Part shown: piece by piece, positions 35,425 through 43,996 of the stretch
Numbering within the stretch: the stretch's first letter is position 1
How the letters are laid out: the number at the start of each line of letters is the position of its first letter
Origin: Lewinellaceae bacterium
Lineage (GTDB): Bacteria > Bacteroidota > Bacteroidia > Chitinophagales > Saprospiraceae
Assembly: GCA_020636095.1 (NCBI GenBank)
Contig: JACJYN010000007.1
Coordinates: forward strand, 62,001 to 126,000
DNA: 64,000 nt
Reading direction: 5' to 3'
Notes under the pieces: generated by a model
What the model was told of the DNA's origin: nothing
Seen by the model: the letters and a program-made list of their open reading frames with translations, nothing else
Database searches by the model: none
Translations under genes and position numbers: made by a program

Positions 35425-36504
35425 ATGCGATACGAAAATGTTTTAGCAACTATCGGCAACACCCCGCTTATAAAGCTGAGCCGAATCTGTGAAGATTTTC
35501 CGGCAGAGGTTTATGGCAAGGTTGAAGCCTACAACCCTGGCCAATCGGCCAAGGACCGGATAGCCCTTTACATGGTGGAACAAGCCGAGAAGAACGGCAA
35601 GATCAAGCCGGGAGATACCATCATTGAAGCGACCTCCGGCAACACCGGTTACAGCCTGGCCATGGTGTGCAGCCTCAAGGGATATCATTGTGTACTAACG
35701 GTTTCCAGCAAGGCTTCCCAGGAGAAGCTGGCCCTGCTTCGCGCTATGGGCGCCGATGTAGTGGTTTGCCCGGCGGATGCCGAGCCGGAAGATCCCCGTT
35801 CCTACTATTCCCGGGCGGAACAGCTGGCCCGGGACATTCCCAACTCCTTTTACCTGGGGCAAAACTACAACCTCGACAATTCCATGGCTCATTATCATAC
35901 CACCGGGCCGGAGATTTGGAGGCAAACCGAAGGAAAGATCACGCACTACGTGTGTTGTGCGGGTACAGGAGGCACCCTGTCGGGCACAGCCCGCTACCTC
36001 AAAGAGCAAAACCCGGATATCAAAATCATTGGGGTGGACGCCTATGGCTCCGTTCTGAAGAAATACTGGGAGACGGGGCTGTTTGACAAGAGTGAGATTT
36101 ATTCTTACAAGGTGGAGGGCCTGGGCAAGACCATCATTCCGGATAATGTAGCCTTTGACCTGATCGATGAGTTTATCAAGGTGACGGACCGCAGCAGCGC
36201 CCATCGCACCCGCCAGCTGGCGGGGCAGGAAGGGCTGTTGGTTGGCTATTCCAGCGGAGCGGCCATGCAGGCGGTGTTCCGAATCAAGGGAGAGCTTAAA
36301 CCTACGGATATGGTCGTCGTCTTGTTTCCGGATCACGGCACCCGCTACCTCGGCAAGGTCTATAATGATGAATGGATGAAGCAACAGGGCTTTATGCGCG
36401 AACAGATGCCGGATGACTCCTACGCCAGGTATCGCAAGATTTACCGGGCGTACCGAATGAAGTACAAGCGTTATCTGCGGCAAACGCTCAAAAACCTGAG
36501 TTAG
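35425..36504 (+). CDS. Cysteine synthase / cystathionine beta-synthase family PLP enzyme
   Basis: 359 residues, fold type II PLP enzyme. The PLP Lys lies in NPGQSAKDRIA, the carboxylate loop is EATSGNTGYSLA, and the phosphate-binding loop is CAGTGGTLSGTARYL. No C-terminal CBS domains, but a basic tail of about 45 residues (RYRKIYRAYRMKYKRYLRQTL) follows the catalytic domain. It makes cysteine from O-acetylserine and sulfide, or joins serine and homocysteine; sequence alone does not decide. Monocistronic, with a TAATTTTG promoter element upstream and the MITE-like copy B downstream. Confidence 0.88.
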   Translation: MRYENVLATIGNTPLIKLSRICEDFPAEVYGKVEAYNPGQSAKDRIALYMVEQAEKNGKIKPGDTIIEATSGNTGYSLAMVCSLKGYHCVLTVSSKASQEKLALLRAMGADVVVCPADAEPEDPRSYYSRAEQLARDIPNSFYLGQNYNLDNSMAHYHTTGPEIWRQTEGKITHYVCCAGTGGTLSGTARYLKEQNPDIKIIGVDAYGSVLKKYWETGLFDKSEIYSYKVEGLGKTIIPDNVAFDLIDEFIKVTDRSSAHRTRQLAGQEGLLVGYSSGAAMQAVFRIKGELKPTDMVVVLFPDHGTRYLGKVYNDEWMKQQGFMREQMPDDSYARYRKIYRAYRMKYKRYLRQTLKNLS

Positions 36505-36871
36505 TAGTTGCTATTTAGCAGCATGCGCACAGAACTTTTTCATGAAGTTGTCCTGTTTAATAGTGTGTTCAAATTTCATACTTCGGGCTGCCCCGAAGGA
36601 GGCGCCCATGGCAAAAATGCCCCTTTTTAGATGACACTTCGTTGGGGAAATCCTCCCCGCAATGCTGCGGGGCAGGCTATTTAGCTACGGCTAAACTCCG
36701 GTTTCCCCGCCTCGTTTCATCAAAAAATGAACTGTTTTCATCTCCAAAAACGAAATTTGAACACACTCTAAAGTAAAACAGTTCTTTCGAGACTCCCATG
36801 GCGGCTCTTCCTCTTTTCCAAAGGAGGGCCGCCCACACTATTGGATTTTTACAGTAAAACCATCTACATCC
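36505..36871. repeat. Intergenic region with MITE-like element, copy B
   Basis: The element spans 36561-36770. Its ends are inverted: gtgtgttcaaatttc at 36563-36577 pairs exactly with gaaatttgaacacac at 36752-36766. An inner hairpin lies at about 36583-36599 (cttcggg/cccgaag). Next to the right end is caaaaaatgaactgtttt, shared with copy A at 4409-4573. No coding capacity. Confidence 0.7.
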
Positions 36872-37528
36872 ATGAAGAATAAGAAATTTGTAACCAACGA
36901 AAACGTTTCCCCCCAGCTGTTCGAAAATAAATGGTTGGACCGCCTTTCGCGTACCCACATCGCTATCCCGGTAACGATGTTCTTCTTGTACGCCATCGGG
37001 CTGATCTACTATACCAAAGTGGCAACAGAGCTGACCAACCTGCAGGTCGTCGGCCTCTTCTTTGCCGGCTGGTTCCTCTTTACTTTTGCAGAGTACATGT
37101 TCCACCGGTTTGTGTACCACATTGACCTGGAGACTGAAGCCAGTAAAAAGTTCGCCTATAACGTCCATGGCGTTCACCACGACTACCCAAAGGACAAACA
37201 GCGCCTGGCTATGCCTCCACTGCTGAGCGTAGTGATCGGGACCATCCTGCTGCTGATCTTTGAACTGGTCCTGGATAAGTTTTCTTTTTCTACGCTTGCA
37301 GGCTTTATGACCGGCTATGCCTTCTACCTGCTGGTACACTACTCGGTCCACATTTTCCGCCCGCCCAATAACATCCTGAAGGAGTTGTGGAAAAACCACG
37401 CCATCCACCACTACAAGGATGACACCATCATGTACGGCGTATCTTCTCCGATATGGGATTACGTGTTTCGCACGCTGCCCAAGGATAAGAATATGAAGCG
37501 CAACCTGGAGGTGAAGGGGGGCGTTTAA
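36872..37528 (+). CDS. Fatty acid hydroxylase family membrane di-iron enzyme
   Basis: 218 residues with four or so transmembrane helices (for example 30-48, 56-75, 120-140 and 145-160). Eight-histidine di-iron motifs are present: HRFVYH (near 89), HGVHHDYP (near 108), HYSVHIF and NHAIHHY. This order is that of the sterol desaturase/fatty acid hydroxylase superfamily and most like fatty acid 2-hydroxylase. Probably hydroxylates acyl chains of sphingolipids or sulfonolipids in the membrane, consistent with Bacteroidota lipids; the substrate is inferred. Confidence 0.9.
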   Translation: MKNKKFVTNENVSPQLFENKWLDRLSRTHIAIPVTMFFLYAIGLIYYTKVATELTNLQVVGLFFAGWFLFTFAEYMFHRFVYHIDLETEASKKFAYNVHGVHHDYPKDKQRLAMPPLLSVVIGTILLLIFELVLDKFSFSTLAGFMTGYAFYLLVHYSVHIFRPPNNILKELWKNHAIHHYKDDTIMYGVSSPIWDYVFRTLPKDKNMKRNLEVKGGV

Positions 37529-37611
37529 CCGGATGGGTTGAAGTCGGAATTGGGAAGGCGGAAGTCGGAATGGTGCCGAGCCTTCCGCAACTTCCTGTCC
37601 ATCAACAGTGC

Positions 37612-37632
37612 CCAACGTTAGACTGGTAGCCC
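37612..37632 (-). repeat. Half-copy of the GGCTACC...GTTGG dispersed repeat
   Basis: On the minus strand it reads gggctaccagtctaacgttg(g), the left end of the repeat found complete at 42612-42725. Another half copy is at 54382-54403. Confidence 0.6.
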
Positions 37633-37674
37633 AATTTTGTATTATTTCAGCCTCCCGAAACCAGCACAATCAAT

Positions 37675-39015
37675 ATGGATGACATCAATCAGTTGCGCGA
37701 AGCGGTCCGGAACTCTCCTGATAACCTGCCGTTGCGCCAGTTTCTCGCCAATGCCCTGATGAAGGCCGGCCGCTATGAGGAGGCGGAGGTAGAATATAAA
37801 GATGCGCTTCGGTTGGCGCCGGACAGCACCGACCTGAAAGTAGGCCTGGCGGATGCCTTTCAGGCGCAGAAAAAGACGGGCGTGGGCCTGGTTCTGATCG
37901 AAGAGCTGGTCAATGGCCCTCAGCCGCCCGCCCGCGCCTGGTTGGTGTACGCCAAACTCCTTTTGCAAAGCCAGCAAGCCGAAGAGGCCAAAGAGGCGTA
38001 CGAAAATGCCATCGCGCTCGATGAAAATCTCCGCGACAACTACCTCGAATCAGACATCAACCTCAAGATGAAACAGCCCTCCGAGCCCGAAAAGATCAAG
38101 CTGCGGGCCGGCGGCGCGGAAGGAGAAGCGGATACCCGCGATGGCATAGGCATCGAACGGCCTAAGGTGGCCTTCGACGATGTCGGCGGTATGGATAAGG
38201 TCAAAGAGGAGGTCCGTATGAAGATCATCCATCCCCTGAAGCACCCGGAGATTTATAAAGCTTACGGTAAAAAGATCGGAGGAGGCATCCTGCTGTACGG
38301 CCCCCCTGGCTGTGGTAAGACTCACCTGGCCCGCGCCACTGCCGGCGAAGTGGCTTCCAACTTCATCACGGTAGGCATCAGCGATATCCTGGATATGTAT
38401 ATCGGGCAGAGCGAGCGCAACCTGCACGCCATCTTTCAGAAGGCGCGCAGCCTCAAGCCTTGTGTGCTCTTTTTCGACGAAGTCGATGCCCTCGGCGCCA
38501 GCCGCAGCGATATGCGGCACAGCGCTGGGCGCAACGTCATCAACCAGTTCCTGGCGGAGCTGGACGGCGTAGAGTATAACAACGAGGGCGTACTCATTCT
38601 GGCGGCCACCAACGCCCCCTGGCATCTGGACTCCGCTTTCCGCCGCCCGGGCCGCTTCGACCGCATTATCTTCGTGCCGCCGCCCGACGAGGCGGCCCGC
38701 GAAGCTATCCTGCAGATCAAGTTAAAGGACAAACCGTTGGGAGAGATCAATTACAGCCGTTTGATCAAGAAAACGGATGGCTTCTCCGGGGCCGACCTGG
38801 AGGCCGTCATCGACCTGGCCATCGAATCCAAACTGGAGGAGGCCATGCGGAAAGGGGCGCCGTCCCCACTGGAAACCAGCGACCTGGAAAACGCTGTCAA
38901 AAAACACCGGGCGACCACCCAGGAGTGGTTCAGCACCGCTAAAAACTATGCGCTTTTTGCCAATGAGGCGGGTATTTATGATGAGATCTTGCACTATCTG
39001 AAGATTAAGCGATGA
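37675..39015 (+). CDS. TPR-AAA+ ATPase
   Basis: 446 residues. The N-terminal 125 residues are TPR-like helices (ADAFQAQKK, YEEAEVEYKDALRLAP). After a linker, an AAA domain of the Cdc48/FtsH/spastin type begins near 165 (VAFDDVGGMDKVKEEV): Walker A GPPGCGKT (209-216), Walker B CVLFFDE (D268, E269), sensor-1 ATNAP and arginine-finger region FRRPGRFDR. A single AAA domain and no protease, so it probably unfolds or remodels a protein partner in the cytosol. Its stop overlaps the start of the next gene (ATGA), so the two products are translationally coupled. Confidence 0.9.
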   Translation: MDDINQLREAVRNSPDNLPLRQFLANALMKAGRYEEAEVEYKDALRLAPDSTDLKVGLADAFQAQKKTGVGLVLIEELVNGPQPPARAWLVYAKLLLQSQQAEEAKEAYENAIALDENLRDNYLESDINLKMKQPSEPEKIKLRAGGAEGEADTRDGIGIERPKVAFDDVGGMDKVKEEVRMKIIHPLKHPEIYKAYGKKIGGGILLYGPPGCGKTHLARATAGEVASNFITVGISDILDMYIGQSERNLHAIFQKARSLKPCVLFFDEVDALGASRSDMRHSAGRNVINQFLAELDGVEYNNEGVLILAATNAPWHLDSAFRRPGRFDRIIFVPPPDEAAREAILQIKLKDKPLGEINYSRLIKKTDGFSGADLEAVIDLAIESKLEEAMRKGAPSPLETSDLENAVKKHRATTQEWFSTAKNYALFANEAGIYDEILHYLKIKR

Positions 39016-40262
39016 ATATACATCTGGAGCGGGGAAAGTTACTGCTGGCGCAAAACCGTCTGAGCGAAGCGGAGCGCGAATTTAAGGAAGCGCTTGCCGA
39101 ACAGCCCAACGATGCCTACGCCATGGCCTGGCTGGCGGAGTGCTACCTCAACGGCAAGCGCTTCGCCGAGGCGCTGGAGATAAGTGAAGCGGCCATGCGT
39201 TTCGCTCCGGACAGCAGTTTCCTGTTGTACACCCTGGCGCGTTCCTATTTCTACAACAAACGGATAAAAGAGGCCCGGGAAACGGCCGGCCGCGCGCTGA
39301 GCCTCAACCCCAACGACCCCGATTTTTTCCTGCTGCTCGCCCACATTGAATTCTACGAAGAAAACTGGCACAAAGCGCTGGACGCTGCCGAGCAAGGGCT
39401 GGCGCTGGACCCCGAGCACGTCAACCTGATCAACCTGCGCACCCAGGCGCTGGTCAAGCTCAACCGCAAGGCCGAAGCGGCCGCCACCATCGACTACGCC
39501 CTGCACCACGCCCCGGAAGACAGCTACTCCCACTCCAATAAGGGATGGGTAGCCATGGAGCAAGGCAACTATGAGCAGGCCTTCGGGCACTTTCGGGAGG
39601 CCCTGCGCCTGGCGCCCAACAACGGCTACGCCCGCGCCGGGCTCAAAGAAGCCATCAAGGCCAAAAACTTCTTATACCGGGGTATCCTCAAGTATTTCCT
39701 CTGGATCAGCAAAATGAACCAGCAGGGGCGGTGGGTGTTTATCATCGGCATCTACATCTTCTACCGCATCCTGATCGAAGTGGCGGAAAAATCCCCTGCG
39801 CTGGCGCCTTTCCTGTACCCCTTCATCGGCCTTTACATCCTCTTCGCCTTTTCCTCCTGGATCGCCATGCCGGTGTCCAATCTCTTTCTACGGCTGCATC
39901 CACTGGGCAAATACGCCCTGGATGACGACGAACGCAAAGCCTCCACTATCGTTGGCCTGCTGGCTGCCGGCTCCGCCATCGCCCTGCTGGCCTGGTGGCT
40001 CACCGATCTGGAAATATTGCTCAGCCTGGGCATCTACCTGCTGTTGTTGCTCCTGCCGGTGGGTGGGTTGTTCAGTGTAGATGCGCAAGGTAAGGCGCGG
40101 AAGCAACTTTCCTATTACACCTACGGACTGGCCGCTATCGGCCTGGTTGGCGCTTTTACTTCCGGTATGAATATCCTGGTTATTGTCTTTCTGCTGGGGA
40201 TTTTTGCCTACAGTTGGGTGGCCAATTATCTGATCGGGAAGGATGCGCGGGAGTTTCGGTAG
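39012..40262 (+). CDS. TPR protein with C-terminal membrane domain
   Basis: 416 residues: about 205 N-terminal residues make five or six TPR repeats (for example EREFKEALAEQPNDAYAMAWLAECYLNGKRF), followed by four or five transmembrane helices (about 235-258, 265-285, 315-335, 340-360 and 370-410). No signal peptide, so the TPR part is cytosolic. It starts inside the stop of the AAA+ gene (ATGA overlap), suggesting it tethers or feeds the ATPase at the inner membrane. No characterised family recognised. Confidence 0.85.
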   Translation: MNIHLERGKLLLAQNRLSEAEREFKEALAEQPNDAYAMAWLAECYLNGKRFAEALEISEAAMRFAPDSSFLLYTLARSYFYNKRIKEARETAGRALSLNPNDPDFFLLLAHIEFYEENWHKALDAAEQGLALDPEHVNLINLRTQALVKLNRKAEAAATIDYALHHAPEDSYSHSNKGWVAMEQGNYEQAFGHFREALRLAPNNGYARAGLKEAIKAKNFLYRGILKYFLWISKMNQQGRWVFIIGIYIFYRILIEVAEKSPALAPFLYPFIGLYILFAFSSWIAMPVSNLFLRLHPLGKYALDDDERKASTIVGLLAAGSAIALLAWWLTDLEILLSLGIYLLLLLLPVGGLFSVDAQGKARKQLSYYTYGLAAIGLVGAFTSGMNILVIVFLLGIFAYSWVANYLIGKDAREFR

Positions 40263-40720
40263 GAGAGGCGCTTGGAAATTTTTCAGAACAACATTGTGGC
40301 TAATCGGAGACTTGCTTATATTGGTGTCCGAAGTTGTGGGCAAGCACAAGAAACCAAAGTGAGCTGAAGAGAGGAGAAAAAGTAATGTATTGGTTGCTCC
40401 AAAGCTCAACAACCTGTACAATCAAAAATCGCTACATTTAATTGATAGGTTTAAAAGAATGTTCAAAATTAACCTTACTGCAATCGTCATAGGTTCATTA
40501 CTTTTTTTGGGGATTTCTTTTTTGATTGGGATTCCTTTTTTGGGAATAGGCTTTTTTTGACACTAAGCATAATCGTTGTTGTCAACAGAAAACTTTCTAG
40601 GAGGCCCAGCCAAAATTGCGTTATCTTTATAACGCTTTCAAAACGTCAACTCAAATGACAACGCTCAAATAGATTGATGTGTAAGTCGTTTATTTTCAAG
40701 GCGCTACTGAAGTGTTTTTG
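40263..40720. other. Intergenic region, mostly without genes
   Basis: 458 bp between the TPR membrane protein and tRNA-Arg. It contains only the possible 33-residue ORF at 40459-40560; otherwise nothing recognisable. Confidence 0.55.
40459..40560 (+). CDS. Possible 33-residue single-helix membrane peptide
   Basis: ATG to TGA encodes MFKINLTAIVIGSLLFLGIS followed by FLIGIPFLGIGFF. One hydrophobic helix fills the peptide after a single Lys. It is too short for coding statistics and has no obvious promoter, so it may be chance in an AT-rich stretch. Confidence 0.25.
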   Translation: MFKINLTAIVIGSLLFLGISFLIGIPFLGIGFF

Positions 40721-40792
40721 TGACCCCGCCAGGACTCGAACCTGGATCTAGAGTTTAGGAAACTCCTATTCTATCCCTTGAACTACGGGGTC
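40721..40792 (-). tRNA. tRNA-Arg (CCT anticodon)
   Basis: The 72-nt cloverleaf on the minus strand has acceptor GACCCCG/CGGGGTC, D arm GTTC...GAAT, anticodon stem GGAGT/ACTCT with loop TTCCTAA (anticodon CCT, reading AGG), a 4-nt variable loop, T arm CCAGG-TTCGAGT-CCTGG, and discriminator A. CCA is not encoded. Confidence 0.95.
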
Positions 40793-41046
40793 TTTGTGTA
40801 AGCGTATCGCTTTCAGCCCTTTGTGGTTTTTTTACTTTTGTTGAGCCGACAATTTGACAAAAACAGCTGCATACCACCTGTTTTCATCTTCTCGGGCAAA
40901 GATATACAATAGTTTGAAACAGGCTAAACAGGTTCGGGCTGTAAATTTGAAGGGCACAATGAATTTCCGTATTAAAACTGTGAATTTTTTTTTTTTCTTC
41001 ATGTAAATGCTATTTAGGCATACAAGCGCTTCATCCATACTGATAG

Positions 41047-41054
41047 TAATTTTG
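41047..41054 (+). promoter_or_regulatory. Promoter -7 element for the GPP34 gene
   Basis: TAATTTTG matches TAnnTTTG, 131 bp before the ATG at 41185. The rest of the 392-bp gap between the tRNA and this gene shows no gene. Confidence 0.35.
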
Positions 41055-41184
41055 TCTATTTTGGCCTCCTACAGTATGAAATCCATCCACATTGGCCGAA
41101 AAAGATTTATTCATTGCAGCCTTTCTCTATTTTGCAGCCATTCCAACCGGAGAACCCATTGCCAGTACACAAAACGCATCAAAT

Positions 41185-41838
41185 ATGAACCTTCACCTCC
41201 ACGAATCCATCCTCCTGCTTAGTTTAGATGACGAAAAGGGGTCTTTCAGTATGTCCGGTACTTACATCTACTATGGCTTCGCTGCTGCCCTGCTTATGGA
41301 CCTCATCCTCGCCGAACGGATCGTAGTCGAAGACGGCCGGGTGAAGGTCAAAGACAGGGCCATAACCGATAACCGGTTACTCAACGATGTGCTCAGCCGG
41401 TTGAAGGGCTTCAAAAAGAACCGCAAGGTGGCCTACTGCATTCATTACCTGGTGCAACGAGTCCATAAATTGCGGCCACAGGCTATCGAGCAGCTGATCC
41501 GGCTAAAGATCCTGACGCGCCGGGAAGAGAAGGTGCTTTGGGTGTTTAAGGTCAACCGGTACCCAAGTGTCAACGCTGAACCGGAAGACACCCTTCGTGA
41601 ACGCCTGCATCGGGTCATTTTCCAGGATGCTGAGCCTACTCCCAAGGAACGTATGCTGCTCTCCATTATACTGGCTTGCCAGCTGCTCAAAGACCTCCTT
41701 CCCGATAAACAGGAACGAAAGGCTGCCAAAGAAAAGATTAAAGCCTTGACGGAAGATAGTGAAATACGCAAACTCATCGGCCAGGCGGTCCTGGAAATGC
41801 AAGCGTCGGTGATATTGGCGGCTTCGGGGACTACTTGA
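41185..41838 (+). CDS. GPP34/GOLPH3-like protein
   Basis: 217 residues matching the GPP34 family (eukaryotic GOLPH3/Vps74 and bacterial homologues): N-terminal LHLHESILLLSLDDEKG, then GFAAALLMDLILAERIVVEDGRVKV, ITDNRLLNDVLSRL and a C-terminal helical bundle ending VLEMQASVILAA. In yeast and humans the fold binds phosphatidylinositol-4-phosphate and glycosyltransferases; the bacterial role is unknown. The ATG at 41185 begins the domain; an upstream TTG at 41092 is rejected. Single gene, 190 bp before a strong terminator. Confidence 0.85.
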   Translation: MNLHLHESILLLSLDDEKGSFSMSGTYIYYGFAAALLMDLILAERIVVEDGRVKVKDRAITDNRLLNDVLSRLKGFKKNRKVAYCIHYLVQRVHKLRPQAIEQLIRLKILTRREEKVLWVFKVNRYPSVNAEPEDTLRERLHRVIFQDAEPTPKERMLLSIILACQLLKDLLPDKQERKAAKEKIKALTEDSEIRKLIGQAVLEMQASVILAASGTT

Positions 41839-42028
41839 GGTACATCCGGGGAAGGTTCTGCCGAAAACACCCAGTGCTCTTCCTGTAAAGAAATTGGCGC
41901 GGTTTGTGCAGTAATACAATTGTTAGTTTATAATATGGTACAGTCCGCCAGCCACTTTTGAAGATTGTTGCTGGCTCTGTAAAGTAACCATCAGAAGAAT
42001 TAGAGATTATAAAATGTCATGTCCATCA

Positions 42029-42075
42029 GAAATGGGCCCGGAGCCTTCATTGGCCGGGCCCATTTCTATTTTTCT
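42029..42075 (+). terminator. Intrinsic terminator
   Basis: A 13-bp perfect stem gaaatgggcccgg / ccgggcccatttc with a 12-nt loop, followed by tatttttctttt. Confidence 0.9.
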
Positions 42076-42181
42076 TTTACTCCTTCCAATACAGCTTCCA
42101 AAACATAAAAACTGCTGCTGAGCAACGTTACAAACCAACCGGTTTTCCTACCTTTAGCCCTAAGCTTAAAATCCCTGAAAA

Positions 42182-42538
42182 ATGAATATCGAAGAATTCC
42201 GGGAGTACTGCCTTTCCAAAAAGGGTGTGGAGGAAACCTTCCCCTTTGGAGAAGATACGCTGGTCTTCAAAGTCATGGGCAAAATGTTCGCCCTTACCGG
42301 GCTGGACAGCCCGGAATTTACGGCTAACCTCAAATGCGATCCGGATCGGGCCATCGGCCTGAGGGAAGAATACCCGGAAATACGGCCCGGCTGGCACATG
42401 AACAAAAACCACTGGAATACGGTGGAGTTTGAAACCGGCCTGTCCGACAGCTTCCTCCGTGAACTGGTCGACCACTCCTACGAACTGGTGGTGCAGGGGC
42501 TGCCCAAAAAAGTGAGGGAGGAGTTGGATGGGCTGTAG
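42182..42538 (+). CDS. MmcQ/YjbR family protein
   Basis: 118 residues of the MmcQ/YjbR (CyaY-like fold) family: MNIEEFREYCLSKKGVEETFPFGEDTLVFKVMGKMFALTGL, the ...KCDPDRAIGLREEYPEIRPGWHMNKNHWNTVEF core and the C-terminal LVDHSYELVVQGLPKKV. Family members are proposed DNA-binding proteins but the function is not established. Cytosolic, monocistronic. Confidence 0.92.
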   Translation: MNIEEFREYCLSKKGVEETFPFGEDTLVFKVMGKMFALTGLDSPEFTANLKCDPDRAIGLREEYPEIRPGWHMNKNHWNTVEFETGLSDSFLRELVDHSYELVVQGLPKKVREELDGL

Positions 42539-42611
42539 AGCGCCGGGACACAATTAACAAAACATGAAACCCGGCCTAAAGCCCTGGTATTCAATTATCT
42601 AGTCATTCATT

Positions 42612-42725
42612 AGGCTGCCCGTCTAACGTTGGACACGGTTAGAAGCAGGTAAGCCCAGGCAGCCTGCCGCGGTTGCGAACAGCGAATACCGAACCGCGAA
42701 CTCGTCCAACCCTGGAATGGTAGCC
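42612..42725. repeat. Dispersed 114-bp intergenic repeat
   Basis: The ends are loosely inverted (ggct...gttggac at the left, gtccaac...tagcc at the right). Positions 42628-42725 match 62502-62599 at 96 of 98 bases in the same orientation. It contains gcgaacagcgaataccgaac-type words seen also near 5.3, 31.2 and 60.1 kb. Confidence 0.85.
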
Positions 42726-42752
42726 ATTCATTAATCCAGTCCTTGTACTTAA

Positions 42753-43808
42753 ATGAAAATAGACTTTCTCATCATCGGACAAGGCTTAGCCGGCACGCTG
42801 CTGTCTCATTTTCTGGAGCAGGCCGGCAAACGGGTGCATGTAATCGATCATTTCGATGAACGAACGGCCACTCAGGCCGCCGCCGGCATCATCAACCCCA
42901 TCACCGGCCGGCGATATGTGAAATCCTGGCGGGTGGATGAACTGATCCCCTTTGCCAGGGCTACCTACCGGAAACTGGAGAGCCGGCTGAGTATTTCCAT
43001 CTACCACGAGCGAAACATCCTCCGGGCGCTGTTTAACACCCGGGAGGAGAACGACTGGCTGGCCCGCACCGCCGAAGAAGGTTACGACAGGTATATGCTG
43101 GATGCTGCGGAACTGGAAGGCTACGCTGCCTGCACTGTGCCCGCTTACAGCTATGGAGAGGTGCAGCACAGCGCCCAGGTGGAGGTAGGCAGGCTGGCCA
43201 GGGCCTACCGTGTCTACCTGCGGGAACAAAACGCGATCACGGAAGAGACATTCGACTATGAGCAACTGGATCTGGCCGGCAAGGCGGTTCTTTACGGTGA
43301 ACTTGAGGCCCAAACAGCGGTCTTTTGTGAAGGGCCCCGGGCGAAACAGAATCCTTTTTTCAGTTACCTGCCCTTCGGAGGCGCTAAAGGAGAGGTGTTG
43401 ATCATCCGCATTCCGGATGGGCATTTTGAAAAGATTCTTAAACATCGTGTGTTTATCGTCCCTCTTCAGGAGGGGCTGTACTGGGTTGGCTCTACCTATA
43501 GCTGGAATTATGAGGATGCCAACCCTACTGCGGAAGGGCGCGAATACCTGGAGGGCCGCCTGAGAGATATCCTCCAAATTCCCTTTGAGGTGGTGGAACA
43601 CCGTGCCGCCATCCGCCCGACGGTTAAGGACCGGCGGCCTTTTCTGGGACGGCATCCTCAGTTTCCCCAACTAGCCCTCTTTAACGGGCTGGGCGCTAAA
43701 GGGGCCTCCCTCGGCCCTTTCTGGGCCCGACACATGGCTGATTTCCTGATAAAAAATGTTACATTAGAAGAAGCGGTGGATATTGGGCGGTTTCATACCC
43801 AAGGATGA
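42753..43808 (+). CDS. FAD-dependent oxidoreductase (DAO family)
   Basis: 351 residues, cytosolic. The N-terminus is a Rossmann FAD-binding beta-alpha-beta (DFLIIGQGLAGTLLSHFLEQAGKRVHVID, with GxGxxG) followed by AAGIINPITGRR, as in glycine/D-amino acid oxidases. The C-terminus has YWVGSTYSWNYEDANPTAEG, AAIRPTVKDRRPFLG and a final GLGAKGASLGPFWA that contacts FAD. It may oxidise an amine or amino acid; the substrate is not predictable. The last codons overlap a half copy (43807-43825) of the MITE-like end sequence. Confidence 0.88.
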   Translation: MKIDFLIIGQGLAGTLLSHFLEQAGKRVHVIDHFDERTATQAAAGIINPITGRRYVKSWRVDELIPFARATYRKLESRLSISIYHERNILRALFNTREENDWLARTAEEGYDRYMLDAAELEGYAACTVPAYSYGEVQHSAQVEVGRLARAYRVYLREQNAITEETFDYEQLDLAGKAVLYGELEAQTAVFCEGPRAKQNPFFSYLPFGGAKGEVLIIRIPDGHFEKILKHRVFIVPLQEGLYWVGSTYSWNYEDANPTAEGREYLEGRLRDILQIPFEVVEHRAAIRPTVKDRRPFLGRHPQFPQLALFNGLGAKGASLGPFWARHMADFLIKNVTLEEAVDIGRFHTQG

Positions 43809-43851
43809 AATTTGAACAAGCTCTAAAAGACACAGAAAATTGAACTATCCC
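43807..43851. repeat. Two abutting repeat ends
   Basis: 43807-43825 (gaaatttgaacaagctcta) is the right end of the MITE-like family of copies A and B. It runs into 43825-43851, 27 bases identical to 54406-54432 and close to part of the 46-bp repeat at 31285-31330. Confidence 0.7.
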
Positions 43852-43996
43852 ACAATAGGACAATATGACAATCCAACCCAACACAAAAAAAACATTCCCT
43901 TTATGTAATTGATACCCCTCCGGCATCGTATTAATGGGTGAAGTGAAAAGGCTTCACCGTATATTGCTGTAAAATTCAGAAGCTAACCAACTAACC

